From: Arcobacter arenosus
Lineage (GTDB): Bacteria; Campylobacterota; Campylobacteria; Campylobacterales; Arcobacteraceae
DNA: 64,000 nt
Reading direction: 5' to 3'
Assembly: GCF_005771535.1 (NCBI RefSeq)
Contig: NZ_VANU01000002.1
Location: 310,001-374,000, forward strand
Shown: one piece after another, positions 1-8,386 of the stretch
How positions within the stretch are numbered: position 1 is the first letter of the stretch
Layout of the letters: each line of letters starts with the position of its first letter
Translations under genes and position numbers: made by a program
Notes under the pieces: generated by a model
Database searches by the model: none
What the model was told of the DNA's origin: nothing
What the model saw: only the letters and a program-made list of their open reading frames with translations

Positions 1-857
1 ATTATCACTAGTTCAATAAAAAGATCGACATAATAACTAAAATTAAAAAGTAGTAATATAATCCCAAGTGAGCTCATTATTAGTATAGCTTGAAATAAAA
101 ATTTTGAAAAAGGGTATTTCTTGACTTGTTCTTTAAAAAATTTTTTAATAAATAAAGTAGAACCAATTAATACTCCTAGTGCAAGAATCTCAGCATATTT
201 AACTAAATTAGGAATATCTATATACATTAAAATGTATCCAGAATGATATACCTGAAAAATGATAGTTATAAATATAAAATAAATATAATAGATAAATAGT
301 TTTTCTCTAAATATAAAAAATATGATTAATGCACTAATCAAAATTAATGTCATTATAGAAAGATATATCATAAAAACATTTTCATAAAAATCATTATGTT
401 TATCTACTTCATTATATGATTTAAAAATATCATAGGCATAAGTTGCATTGTATTTAGGCAATATCTTTATAAAAACTGTTTTACTGCTATTTTGTTCGAG
501 CTCTACTTTAAAAGTATCTGTTACATATGGAAGTTGTTTATTTTTAAATGAAACGCTTGAGCCTCCTTTTAGAATATTGTTTTCATCATAGAGTTCTATT
601 TTATAAAGAAAGGCTTCTCTAAATCTAATATATTGTGAAGAAGTGTATTTTAAGTCATTTTTTAAAGTAATACTTAGCCAAATTGTAGATTGAGTTGCGG
701 CAAAACTTGGTTTATTTGTTTTCTTAAAAATTGAATGTTTGTTTTTTTTGATATAGTCTAATGTTTTATTTCCATTTATATCTTCATATACTAAATATTC
801 TGCATTTAAAAAAGAGAAAAAAAATAAAAGTATTAATAGTTTAAATTTCAAGTTCAT
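1..857 (-). CDS. 7TMR-DISM signalling protein (C-terminus outside the window)
   Basis: The frame opens at an ATG at 857 and stays open to the window edge, so about 285 N-terminal residues are present. Residues 1-19 form a signal peptide ending in FLNA. It is followed by a periplasmic beta-rich domain with the STIWLSITLKN motif typical of the 7TMR-DISM extracellular module 2. From about residue 165 come at least four strongly hydrophobic helices (FMIYLSIMTLILISALIIFF and onward), the start of a 7TM-DISM membrane domain. Proteins of this family usually end in a diguanylate cyclase, histidine kinase or similar output domain, and here that part lies beyond position 1. The ligand is unknown; carbohydrates are usually proposed for the extracellular module. 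The family call is fairly firm; the output domain cannot be stated. Confidence 0.8.
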   Translation of the reverse strand, partial: MNLKFKLLILLFFFSFLNAEYLVYEDINGNKTLDYIKKNKHSIFKKTNKPSFAATQSTIWLSITLKNDLKYTSSQYIRFREAFLYKIELYDENNILKGGSSVSFKNKQLPYVTDTFKVELEQNSSKTVFIKILPKYNATYAYDIFKSYNEVDKHNDFYENVFMIYLSIMTLILISALIIFFIFREKLFIYYIYFIFITIIFQVYHSGYILMYIDIPNLVKYAEILALGVLIGSTLFIKKFFKEQVKKYPFSKFLFQAILIMSSLGIILLLFNFSYYVDLFIELVI

Positions 858-1307
858 AATCCGAAGTATTTCAAGGGTGAAAGTTTTGCAAAGGTAATAT
901 TAGCATAAATAGATTTATAGATATGAATAAATAATTAATATCCAAATAAAAAAATAATCTTTTTTATGTCGCTTTTAAAGATATATAAAATTTAGACATG
1001 CTATGTATAAAAAATAAGCATACTAAATGTACAATTAATGATAGAAAATATCTTTACAAAAATTCTGCCAAGTTATAAAATACCTTTACAAAACACATTG
1101 AGGTGCTAATTGTAGTTTCTTAACTTTTGATTTCAAATATAAGTACCTCTTTTATGTTTTATACTCAATTCATAAGAAAATAAGTTTAAATAGTTGTTCA
1201 AAAATAAAAATGAACTAAAAAAATAATATTTTTAAAGCTTATTCTTAAAAGAAAAGTCATAGGTGGATTCATCTTGAATCTTAATTATGAAGGACTAAGG
1301 AAAAAAA
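858..1307. other. 450-bp divergent intergenic region
   Basis: This AT-rich region separates the outward-facing 7TMR gene from the TRAP operon and must hold promoters for both. I see no convincing gene; the best short frame (26 codons from about 998) has no ribosome-binding site. A TTATAAAAT word near 1074 could be a -10 element. An inverted repeat GATTCA-TCT-TGAATC lies at 1266-1280, just before the AGGACTAAGGA ribosome-binding region of the TRAP gene, and may be an operator or a leader hairpin. I found no -24/-12 sigma-54 pattern. Confidence 0.5.
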
Positions 1308-2408
1308 ATGACTAAGAACAGAAGAGAATTTATAAAGAAAACAGGTTTAGCAGGAATAGGTGCGGCAATTGCAGCTCCATCATTAGCAAATGCGGCAGTA
1401 TCAGAAAAAAAATTTAGATGGAAGATGACAAATTGTTATGGGGCAGGGGCACCATTTTATTCTACGGGACCAGGAAGTGCAAGTTACTTTTGTGATAGAG
1501 TTGAAGAATTATCTGGTGGTAGATTAAGAATTAAACATTATCCAGCAGGGGAATTAATCCCAGCAATGGAAGGGTTTGATGCGGTTTCTAAAGGAACTAT
1601 TCAAATGAATTGGGGTAATTCATTTTTTTGGGCAGGTAAAACTTTTGCAGCTCAATACTTTACAGCAGTTCCATTTGGGATGAACTTTCAAGGTACAAAT
1701 GCTTGGTTACAGTTTGGTGGTGGTCAAGAACTTTGGGATGAGGTATATAAACCCTTTAATGTTATTGGATTAGCAGCAGGTAATACTGGGGTTCAAATGA
1801 CAGGTTGGTTTAAAAAAGAGATAAATAAAGTTGAAGATTTAAATGGTCTTAGAATGAGAGTACCAGGTCTTGCAGGAAAAGTTTTAGAGCAACTTGGAGT
1901 TGGGGTTAAACTTCTTCCTGGTGGGGAAATTTTTCCAGCCCTTGAAAGAGGAGTTATTGATGCAGCAGAATTTGTAGGCCCTTTTCAAGATAGAAGAATG
2001 GGATTACATAAAGCGGCTAAAAACTACTATACAACAGGATGGGGTGAGCCAAGTAATACAACAGAATGTTTAATCAATAAAGATGCTTGGGATTCTTTAC
2101 CAAAAGATTTACAAGTTATTGTAAAAGCAGTTGCCGCAGAGTGTAATCTTATGGGATTATCTTGGTCAGAAGCAAACAACTCTGAAGCCTTAAAAGACTT
2201 AGTTGAAAACGAAGGGGTAATAGCTAGAACTTTACCTGATAGTGTAATAGAAAAGCTAAGAGAAGTTACTTTTGCTACATATGATAAATTAACAGCAAAA
2301 GATCCTTTAGTAAAAAAAGTTCACGACAGTTACTTTGCTTTTAAAGCAATGCATGATGATTGGCAAAATAAAAGTGAAGAAGTTGTGATGACTAAGTTAT
2401 CATCATGA
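1308..2408 (+). CDS. TRAP transporter substrate-binding protein (DctP family, TakP/FcbT1-like)
   Basis: Periplasmic solute receptor of a sodium-driven TRAP transporter. It begins with a twin-arginine signal (NRREFIKKTG, residues 4-13) and a cleavage region near SLANA (about residue 29), so it is probably exported folded. The conserved ligand-carboxylate arginine sits in GLRMRVPG (R184). The stretch NTGVQM-GWF and the following PALERGVIDAAE resemble the alpha-keto-acid receptor TakP and the FcbT1/COG4663 group. The binding-site tryptophan of TakP (EWVGP) is replaced by F (EFVGP), so the ligand may differ from pyruvate or oxobutyrate. Its stop overlaps the next start (ATGA). It opens a five-gene operon with both permeases, a GGT-like hydrolase and a TauE-type permease. 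An organic carboxylate substrate is likely; its identity is not deducible. Confidence 0.92.
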   Translation: MTKNRREFIKKTGLAGIGAAIAAPSLANAAVSEKKFRWKMTNCYGAGAPFYSTGPGSASYFCDRVEELSGGRLRIKHYPAGELIPAMEGFDAVSKGTIQMNWGNSFFWAGKTFAAQYFTAVPFGMNFQGTNAWLQFGGGQELWDEVYKPFNVIGLAAGNTGVQMTGWFKKEINKVEDLNGLRMRVPGLAGKVLEQLGVGVKLLPGGEIFPALERGVIDAAEFVGPFQDRRMGLHKAAKNYYTTGWGEPSNTTECLINKDAWDSLPKDLQVIVKAVAAECNLMGLSWSEANNSEALKDLVENEGVIARTLPDSVIEKLREVTFATYDKLTAKDPLVKKVHDSYFAFKAMHDDWQNKSEEVVMTKLSS

Positions 2409-2914
2409 AAAACTTAGTTGTACTTTCAAATAGACTTGATGCGTTCGTGGAACGCATCGGTAAATTAAGTTCATGGTTAATATTTATTTTAGTTTTGATG
2501 GTTGCAGGGGATGTACTTTTTAGATATTTTTTTCATATAAGTTCTATTGCTGAACAAGAACTTCAATGGCATATCTTAGCAGCAATTGCGATGTTTGGTT
2601 CAGCTTTTACTTTCCAACAAAAAGAGCATGTAAGAGTTGATCTTTTTTATCATCACTATAGTGAAAGAGTAAAACAAATGATGGATATTTTAATCCCTCT
2701 TTTTATAATAGTTCCTTTTTCAATTTTTATAATTTATTTATCAAGTGACTATGTAATGCAGTCATATCATAATGGGGAAGTTTCACCTGATCCTGGTGGA
2801 TTACCATATAGATATTTAGTTAAATCATTAATTCCAATTGGATTTATATTGATTTTTATTCAAGCTTTAGCTGTTTTATTTAAAGCGATTTCACGGGTTG
2901 TAGGGGAGAAGTAA
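2405..2914 (+). CDS. TRAP transporter small permease (DctQ family)
   Basis: Small membrane subunit of the TRAP transporter, 169 residues with four predicted helices (about 20-42, 52-70, 92-112 and 138-160). It carries the DctQ-type DVLFRYFF segment after the first helix and the AFTFQQKEHVRVDLF segment, equivalent to the conserved hxRVD motif of the family. The start overlaps the receptor stop by four bases, indicating translational coupling. It acts with the large permease encoded 3 bp downstream. Confidence 0.92.
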   Translation: MKNLVVLSNRLDAFVERIGKLSSWLIFILVLMVAGDVLFRYFFHISSIAEQELQWHILAAIAMFGSAFTFQQKEHVRVDLFYHHYSERVKQMMDILIPLFIIVPFSIFIIYLSSDYVMQSYHNGEVSPDPGGLPYRYLVKSLIPIGFILIFIQALAVLFKAISRVVGEK

Positions 2915-2917
2915 ACT

Positions 2918-4243
2918 ATGGATCCACAAATTTTAGCAATTATGATGGTTGTATCTTTATTTACTCTTATTTTATTAGGTGTCCCTGTTGCTTTTGCTAT
3001 TGCAGGTGCTGGGCTTTTATTTGGAGTTATTGGAGTAGATTTAAATCTGTTTAATCTTCTTCCTTCAAGAATTTTTGGAGTACTTACAAACTATACCCTT
3101 TTAGCAATTCCTCTTTTTGTTTTTATGGGAATACTTTTAGAAAAATCCCGTTTAGCTGAAAAAATGTTAGATGTGTTAGGACTTTTATCTGGTAAAAAAC
3201 CTGGTGGAATGGCTATAGCTATTATTGTTGTAGGTATTCTTATGGGTGCCTCAACAGGTATAGTTGGAGCAACAGTTGTAACCCTTACAATGATTGCATT
3301 ACCAACTTTATTAAAAAGAAATTATTCCCATAGTGTTTCTTGTGGGACAATTTGTGCATCTGGAACATTAGGGCAGATTTTACCACCAAGTTTGGTATTG
3401 ATTTTACTTGCGGATATTAGTGGGGAAGCTATTGGCCCTTTATTTGCTGCTGCACTTATGCCGGGATTACTTTTAGCTACTTGTTATATTATTTATATAA
3501 TTCTTTTAAGTAAATTTGCTCCTCACCATGTACCTCCAATTGATGAAGAGGAGAGAAATACTTATTCGAAAAAAGAATTATGGATAGAGTTTTTTAAATC
3601 AGTTGCTCCACCATTTTTACTTATTTTTGCAGTACTTGGCTCTATTATTGGAGGACTTGCAGCTCCTACTGAAGCTGCTTCAATGGGAGCTATTGGTGCT
3701 TTGATAATTGTATTTTTAAGTAAAAGGCTAAGTTTAGAAATTTTAAAAGAAACTTTATATGAAACTATGAAAGTGACTGGTATGATTATGTTTGTCCTTA
3801 TCGCCTCTCAAGTTTTCGGATTAAGTTTTAGAGGATTAGATGGAGATTATTTAGTTGAAGATCTTTTTGATGCGATACCAGGTGGAATGTGGGGTGCAAT
3901 TTTATTTATGATGTTGGTTTTATTTATTTTAGGATTTTTCTTAGAATGGATTGAAATATCATATATTGTATTGCCATTAGTTTTACCTGTATTTCATGCT
4001 TTGGATGTAAATATGATTTGGTTAGGGATTTTAATTGCACTAAATCTTCAATCATCATTTTTAACACCACCCTTTGGTTGGTCACTCTTTTTCTTAAAAG
4101 GTGTAGCACCAAAAGAGATCAAAACAATGGAAATATATAAGGGAGTTATTCCATTTATTGCAATTCAAATTATAGTGATTGCACTTGTAATGATTTTCCC
4201 AGAAATAGCCCTTTGGCTACCAAAAGCAATAGGATGGATGTAA
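2918..4243 (+). CDS. TRAP transporter large permease (DctM family)
   Basis: Channel-forming subunit of the TRAP transporter, 441 residues and almost entirely hydrophobic with roughly twelve helices, the usual length for DctM. Family landmarks are LLGVPVAFAIAGAG near the N-terminus, GASTGIVGATVVTLTMIALP, GTLGQILPPSLVLILLA, and near the C-terminus LNLQSSFLTPPFGWSLFFLKG, which resembles the conserved region of the FcbT3/COG4664 group. It imports the carboxylate delivered by the Tat-exported receptor, driven by sodium. It starts 3 bp after the DctQ stop and ends 1 bp before the hydrolase gene. Confidence 0.93.
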   Translation: MDPQILAIMMVVSLFTLILLGVPVAFAIAGAGLLFGVIGVDLNLFNLLPSRIFGVLTNYTLLAIPLFVFMGILLEKSRLAEKMLDVLGLLSGKKPGGMAIAIIVVGILMGASTGIVGATVVTLTMIALPTLLKRNYSHSVSCGTICASGTLGQILPPSLVLILLADISGEAIGPLFAAALMPGLLLATCYIIYIILLSKFAPHHVPPIDEEERNTYSKKELWIEFFKSVAPPFLLIFAVLGSIIGGLAAPTEAASMGAIGALIIVFLSKRLSLEILKETLYETMKVTGMIMFVLIASQVFGLSFRGLDGDYLVEDLFDAIPGGMWGAILFMMLVLFILGFFLEWIEISYIVLPLVLPVFHALDVNMIWLGILIALNLQSSFLTPPFGWSLFFLKGVAPKEIKTMEIYKGVIPFIAIQIIVIALVMIFPEIALWLPKAIGWM

Positions 4244-4244
4244 T

Positions 4245-5843
4245 ATGAATAAAAATTTACCAAAAACTCAAACTTCAAAAAATGGTATGGTGATTTCACC
4301 CCATTTTGCAGCTTCAGATGCTGGACTAGAGATTTTAAAGCAAGGTGGAAATGCCCTAGAATCAACAATTGCAGTTGCCTCTTCTTTAGCGATTCATTAC
4401 CCACATATGACAGGGATTGGTGGAGATGCTTTTTGGTTAGTTTATGACCCACAAGAGGGAGTTAGTTTTATTGAAGCTTCTGGATACTCTGGTTTTGATG
4501 TGAATATGAGCCAATATGAGGGCTTAAAAACAATTCCTTTTAGGGGAAGATTAGCTGCAAATACAGCTGCTGGTGCAGTTTCTGCTTGGGATTTAGCTTT
4601 TAAAAAAAGTAAAAATGAATGGTCTGGAACAATGCCAGAATCAAAACTTGTAGAAGAAGCAGTAAATTCTGCAAAAAATGGAATAGTTGTAACAAAATCT
4701 TTGAGTGATACTTTAGAAGAGAAAAAAGAAGAATTATTTGTAGATGAATATTTTGCAGAAGTTTATTATCCAAATGGAAATATTCCTAAAGAGGGTGAAA
4801 AACTTGTTCAAGAAAAACTTGGAAATACTTTAGAAAAACTTGGAACAAATGGTTTTGATGATTTTTACAGAGGTAGTTTAGCAAAAGATATTTCAGATGA
4901 TTTCGAAAGTAGAGATGGTTTAATTTCACAAAAAGATTTAAGTGAACACCATGCTTCTTGGAATAAACCTTTGGAAATGAAAATAAGCAAAGGGAAACTT
5001 TTTAATGCTTCTGCTCCAACACAAGGTGTTGCATCACTTATGATTTTAGGACTTTTTGATAGATGGTGTGAAAAACTCCCCCAAAAAGATTCGGCAAATC
5101 ATGTACATCTATTAGTTGAAGCAACAAAAATCGCTTTTAAACACAGAGATAAAATGGATACTAGTTCAAGCCCTGAAGAGTTACAAAAATGGTTAGAGCC
5201 AGAATATTTAGATAAATTAAGTTTAGAACTTGATTTAGAAAAAGCACTTCCTTGGGGAGAAAATGCAGCACCTGGGGATACAACTTGGTTTGGTGTTTCA
5301 GATAGTAAAGGTAGAATTGTAAGTGCAATACAAAGTATTTACCATGAGTTTGGGAGTGGGTTAACTCTTCCAAATACTGGAATAGTTTGGCAAAACAGAG
5401 GTTGTAGTTTCGCTTTAGATTCAACTCATATTCAAGCTTTAGAGCCACATAAAAAACCATTTCATACTTTAAATCCTGCAATTGCATTATTTGATGATGG
5501 AAGAGTTATGGCTTATGGAACTATGGGTGGTGATGGTCAACCTCAAACACAAGCCGCTGTTTTTTCTAGGTATGCATATTATGATGAAGACTTGTCAGCT
5601 TGTATAAATAATCCAAGATGGTTACTTGGAAGAACTTGGGGAAATTCATCACAAAGTTTAAAATTAGAGTCAAGGTTTGATGAAGAGTTAATTAATGAGT
5701 TAAAACAAAAAGGTCATGATGTAGAGATATTAAAAGATTTAGATTCTGCAGTTGGACATGCAGGGGCTTTAGTTTATCATCCTTCTAAAACAATAGAAGG
5801 GGCATTTGACCCAAGAAGTGATGGAAAAGCTTCAAGCTTTTAA
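4245..5843 (+). CDS. Gamma-glutamyltransferase-family Ntn hydrolase (YwrD/HpxW-like)
   Basis: Self-processing N-terminal-nucleophile hydrolase of 532 residues. The N-terminal half has the family pattern ASDAGLEILKQGGNALEST and MTGIGGDAFWLVYD. The predicted cleavage site and nucleophile is T346 in PGDTTWFGVSD, followed by EFGSGLTLPNTGIVWQNRG and the glycine-rich GTMGGDGQPQ. The DTxxFxVxD and NRG wording matches the GGT-like group that includes YwrD and oxamate amidohydrolase HpxW better than classical glutathione-cleaving GGT. No signal peptide is visible, so it should act in the cytoplasm. It sits directly between the TRAP permease and a TauE/SafE permease, so it probably hydrolyses the imported compound, perhaps an amide of a keto acid or a gamma-glutamyl compound. 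The substrate is inference; the fold and nucleophile are well supported. Confidence 0.88.
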   Translation: MNKNLPKTQTSKNGMVISPHFAASDAGLEILKQGGNALESTIAVASSLAIHYPHMTGIGGDAFWLVYDPQEGVSFIEASGYSGFDVNMSQYEGLKTIPFRGRLAANTAAGAVSAWDLAFKKSKNEWSGTMPESKLVEEAVNSAKNGIVVTKSLSDTLEEKKEELFVDEYFAEVYYPNGNIPKEGEKLVQEKLGNTLEKLGTNGFDDFYRGSLAKDISDDFESRDGLISQKDLSEHHASWNKPLEMKISKGKLFNASAPTQGVASLMILGLFDRWCEKLPQKDSANHVHLLVEATKIAFKHRDKMDTSSSPEELQKWLEPEYLDKLSLELDLEKALPWGENAAPGDTTWFGVSDSKGRIVSAIQSIYHEFGSGLTLPNTGIVWQNRGCSFALDSTHIQALEPHKKPFHTLNPAIALFDDGRVMAYGTMGGDGQPQTQAAVFSRYAYYDEDLSACINNPRWLLGRTWGNSSQSLKLESRFDEELINELKQKGHDVEILKDLDSAVGHAGALVYHPSKTIEGAFDPRSDGKASSF

Positions 5844-5855
5844 GGATATATATTT

Positions 5856-6662
5856 ATGAATGAATTATTAATTTTAATCCCTATTTTACTTGCAAGTGGA
5901 GTAGTTGCTGGTTTATTAGCAGGATTATTAGGTGTTGGTGGTGGAATTGTAATTGTTCCAATGTTGTATCATATTTTTATATATATGAATATTGATATCT
6001 CTATTGCCATGCCTTTAGCTATTGGAACATCTTTATCAACTATTGTTGTAACTTCTATCATATCTGCACGTTCTCACCATAAAAAAGGTGGAATTGATTG
6101 GGATTTAGCAAAAAGATGGATTCCTTTTGTGATACTTGGAGTTTTAATTGGAGCCTTTTCATCTAAATTTATAGATGGAACAAATTTAAAATTTATGTTT
6201 GGTATTTTGCTTTTAGTTGTATCTTTACATATGATTGTTAGTAGTTTCAAAAGTTTAGTTATTGCATCATCTTTACCTGGTAACTTTGGACAATCAATTT
6301 TTGCAGTACTTCTTGGTGGCTTTGCTTCATTATTAGGAATTGGCGGGGGAACTTTAATGGTTCCATTATTATCACTTTTTTCTTTTCCAATTCATAGGGC
6401 TGTTAGTACAGCTTCTTTATTTGGACTTATTATTAGTATCCCTGCAACAATTGGGTATATAATTGTTGGTTGGAATGTTGAAAATCTTCCTTTCGCTTCA
6501 ACAGGTTATGTAAACTGGTTAGCTTTTGCAGTTTTAGTTCCTATGACTATGTTTTTTGCTCCTTATGGGGTTAAGTTAGCATATAAATTAAATGTAAAAC
6601 AGCTAAAACTAGCATTTTCTATATTTTTATTGTGTGTTGGATTAAAGATGGTTTTAGTATAA
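5856..6662 (+). CDS. TauE/SafE family membrane permease
   Basis: 268-residue integral membrane protein with about eight helices in two homologous halves. Each half carries the family's glycine motif: LLGVGGGIVIVPML near residue 25 and LLGIGGGTLMVPLL near residue 160. TauE/SafE (DUF81) proteins move sulfite, sulfoacetate or other small organic anions, usually outward. It follows the GGT-like hydrolase by 12 bp and is the last gene of the TRAP operon, so it may export a product of the imported compound. The substrate is unknown. Confidence 0.88.
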   Translation: MNELLILIPILLASGVVAGLLAGLLGVGGGIVIVPMLYHIFIYMNIDISIAMPLAIGTSLSTIVVTSIISARSHHKKGGIDWDLAKRWIPFVILGVLIGAFSSKFIDGTNLKFMFGILLLVVSLHMIVSSFKSLVIASSLPGNFGQSIFAVLLGGFASLLGIGGGTLMVPLLSLFSFPIHRAVSTASLFGLIISIPATIGYIIVGWNVENLPFASTGYVNWLAFAVLVPMTMFFAPYGVKLAYKLNVKQLKLAFSIFLLCVGLKMVLV

Positions 6663-6748
6663 AACCATCTTTATCTCTTTTCTTTATCACTAGATTTTTT
6701 AATTATAAACATAGTATCTTATTATCTTCTAATAAATAAGAGATAAAA

Positions 6749-6901
6749 ATGAAAAAATTGATTTTGCTATTTACCTTAGCTTTTTTTACAATCTCGGCAA
6801 ATGCAGTAAGTTTTTCTTGGCTTGAAGGAAAATTTAAAAATGGTGGAACGATTGATTCTGTGATGAATTTTACAAAAAAACAAAATAAAACCTTAGGATA
6901 A
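6749..6901 (+). CDS. Small secreted peptide, 50 residues
   Basis: A short frame starts at ATG 6749, about 85 bp after the TauE gene and 5 bp before the next one. Residues 1-19 are a clean signal peptide (MKKLILLFTLAFFTISANA) with an AxA cleavage site. The mature part of about 31 residues starts VSFSWLEGKF and is lysine-rich at the end, with no cysteine. The run AATAAGAGAT upstream contains a weak AAGAGA ribosome-binding site. I recognise no family. It may be a genuine small exported protein or the remains of a longer one. Confidence 0.5.
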   Translation: MKKLILLFTLAFFTISANAVSFSWLEGKFKNGGTIDSVMNFTKKQNKTLG

Positions 6902-6906
6902 AATCT

Positions 6907-7866
6907 ATGAATATTGTAGTGATTGGTGCAGGTGGAATAGGTGCATTTTATGGAATGATTCTAGACAAAGTAGGGTGTAATTTAACCTTTGTTGCTAGAA
7001 ATGAAACCCTTGAGTTTTTGAAAAATAATAAAATGAAAGTAACTTATCAAAATGAAGTTATGGAAAAGAAAATTGATACTTATTCAATTGATGAATTAAT
7101 AAATAAATTTAAACCAGAAGATATTGATGCAGTTTTTATAGCAACAAAAGCAATGAGTACAGAGCAAATCTCAAAAAAACTTAGCTCTTGGACAGAAAAT
7201 AGTTCTAATATTCCTTATTATATCTCTTTACAAAATGGCGTTGAAAATGAAGATATAATGGAAAAATATTACAAAAAAGAGTATGTAATAGGTGGATTAA
7301 CTAGACTTATTGTATCCCATACAATCTCTTTAGGTCATGTTCATTGTGAGGGTGAAGTTCAAACTTTACTTGGAGCTTTAAACCATACAAATGAAAATAA
7401 AAAATTTCTAGATGAGTTAAAATTGATTCTTGATAAAACAGGAACAACAACTTTTGTTTGTGAGGATATTAGATTAGAGCTTTGGAATAAACTTATAATT
7501 AATAATGGGGTTAATGCAATTTGTGCTTTAGTTCAAGAAGAATCAGGACCATTAATAAGAGATGAAAAAACATCAAAGTTAATCTATGGACTTATGAGTG
7601 AAGCAGCAAAAGCTTCAAATGCTGTTGGGGTAAATCTTACACAAGATGATGCAAAAAAGATGTTTGAACTTATGACAAACTTCCAATCAGTAAAACCATC
7701 TATGTGGGTTGATACTGAAAATAATAGAGATTTAGAACTTGATGAAATTTGTGGGGTTGTTATTAGAAATTGCGAAAAACAAGGGCTTGATGCACCATAT
7801 ACAAGAACTATTTCTACTCTTCTAGAGTTTGTATATAATAAAAAAAGAGCTAAAATAAAGGCATAA
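6907..7866 (+). CDS. Ketopantoate reductase family protein (PanE/ApbA)
   Basis: NAD(P)H-dependent 2-oxoacid reductase of 319 residues. The N-terminus carries the dinucleotide motif GAGGIG (residues 7-12). The C-terminal domain has the catalytic lysine in LWNKLIINN (K195), followed by the usual N-A segment and the SMWVD region equivalent to the conserved SM-D motif. PanE converts 2-dehydropantoate to pantoate for coenzyme A synthesis. Paralogues act on other 2-oxoacids, and the E-G motif near residue 280 is written LELDEICG rather than the textbook TEIDyinG, so the exact substrate is less sure than the family. Its stop codon lies inside the terminator of the minus-strand small RNA that follows. 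Confidence 0.8.
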   Translation: MNIVVIGAGGIGAFYGMILDKVGCNLTFVARNETLEFLKNNKMKVTYQNEVMEKKIDTYSIDELINKFKPEDIDAVFIATKAMSTEQISKKLSSWTENSSNIPYYISLQNGVENEDIMEKYYKKEYVIGGLTRLIVSHTISLGHVHCEGEVQTLLGALNHTNENKKFLDELKLILDKTGTTTFVCEDIRLELWNKLIINNGVNAICALVQEESGPLIRDEKTSKLIYGLMSEAAKASNAVGVNLTQDDAKKMFELMTNFQSVKPSMWVDTENNRDLELDEICGVVIRNCEKQGLDAPYTRTISTLLEFVYNKKRAKIKA

Positions 7867-7890
7867 AAAAAGGCTCCTTTGGGAGCCTTT
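7864..7890 (-). terminator. Intrinsic terminator of small RNA A
   Basis: Perfect 9-bp stem AAAGGCTCC / GGAGCCTTT (7869-7877 and 7882-7890) with a 4-base loop. On the minus strand it is followed by a run of seven T. It overlaps the stop codon of the plus-strand PanE-like gene. Confidence 0.85.
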
Positions 7891-7966
7891 CCTGATTTTT
7901 CGGAGAAATGATTTTTATTCGCTTTTTTCTATTTGAGATAGGAGTTCGCGGTTCCCTCTCAACCAA
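7866..7966 (-). ncRNA. Putative small RNA A of a tandem homologous pair
   Basis: About 100 nt on the minus strand, bounded by a TATAAT box (7974-7979) and a strong intrinsic terminator. Near the 5' end is a 30-nt hairpin (7933-7962): arms TTGAGAGGGA and TCCTATCTCAA form ten pairs with one bulged A and the 9-base loop ACCGCGAAC. The linker contains GCGAAT and a single-stranded-looking TTCTCC, then the terminator. The hairpin is repeated base for base in RNA B at 8427-8456, at the same distance from its TATAAT, while linker and terminator sequences differ. Such conservation of structure with drift elsewhere points to a functional RNA. CUCC segments could pair with ribosome-binding sites. I know no named family with this hairpin. 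Confidence 0.72.
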
Positions 7967-7973
7967 TATGTAT

Positions 7974-7999
7974 ATTATAAAGGATGAGAATTAATCATT
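7974..7999 (-). promoter_or_regulatory. Promoter and operator-like box of small RNA A
   Basis: On the minus strand TATAAT (7979 to 7974) lies 12 bases before the hairpin. Just upstream, plus-strand 7983-7999 reads GATGAGAATTAATCATT, a partial dyad (ATGA...TCAT) that is identical in the promoter of RNA B although flanking bases differ. Its place between the expected -35 and -10 suggests a repressor site. It resembles Fur-type boxes only loosely. Confidence 0.55.
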
Positions 8000-8037
8000 T
8001 AGTAATGTTTAATTAATAAAAGGTTAACAAAAACCTT

Positions 8038-8238
8038 TTATTTGAAATTTTGTTCTAAATCTTTCCATGTTAAGTGTTTTTCAATTTTCATTTGATAAAT
8101 ATGTTTTGGAGCTGGAAATTTAAGTTCAATTGGTAAGCAAGCCCATTCCTGTACACTCATATCATTAAAATGATCAACTAATTGATGTTCTTCTTCATTT
8201 GAAATCTTAACCATTTTTATAGATTCTACTCTTTTCAT
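8038..8238 (-). CDS. Small unknown protein between two small-RNA genes, 66 residues
   Basis: 66-residue frame with a strong ribosome-binding site AAGGAG placed 6 bases before ATG 8238, which supports real translation. The protein is charged and soluble-looking with one cysteine, no signal peptide and no membrane helix; it begins MKRVESIKMVKISNEEEHQL and contains a WKDLEQNF tail. I recognise no family. It lies on the same strand as, and exactly between, two homologous small-RNA genes. A weak hairpin AAAAGGTT...AACCTTTT (about 8018-8040) follows the stop and runs into the upstream region of RNA A. Function unknown. Confidence 0.62.
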   Translation of the reverse strand: MKRVESIKMVKISNEEEHQLVDHFNDMSVQEWACLPIELKFPAPKHIYQMKIEKHLTWKDLEQNFK

Positions 8239-8359
8239 TTTAAACTCCTTAGTTTATTTTTATATGAAATTGTATTAGTTTAAAATGATATTAAAGTGAT
8301 GTTTTGGACATATGCTCAAAACTTTAGTGAAAATTTATGATTTTTAGAGATTTTTAGGC

Positions 8360-8386
8360 AAAAAAAAAGGTTCCCTTTGGAACCTT
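8360..8386 (-). terminator. Intrinsic terminator of small RNA B
   Basis: Stem AAGGTTCC / GGAACCTT (8367-8374 and 8379-8386) with a 4-base loop, followed on the minus strand by a run of nine T. It has the same architecture as the terminator of RNA A but a different stem sequence. Confidence 0.85.

Noticed and set aside
998-1078. 26-codon frame in the first intergenic region
   Set aside because: No ribosome-binding site, no signal peptide and no conserved features.
858-1307. Sigma-54 promoter for the TRAP operon
   Set aside because: I searched by eye for the GG-N10-GC spacing with TGGCAC and TTGC and found no acceptable match.
3924-4452. Minus-strand frames opposite the TRAP permease and GGT-like genes
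   Set aside because: They lie wholly inside strong coding sequence of the other strand, with no ribosome-binding site or known domain.
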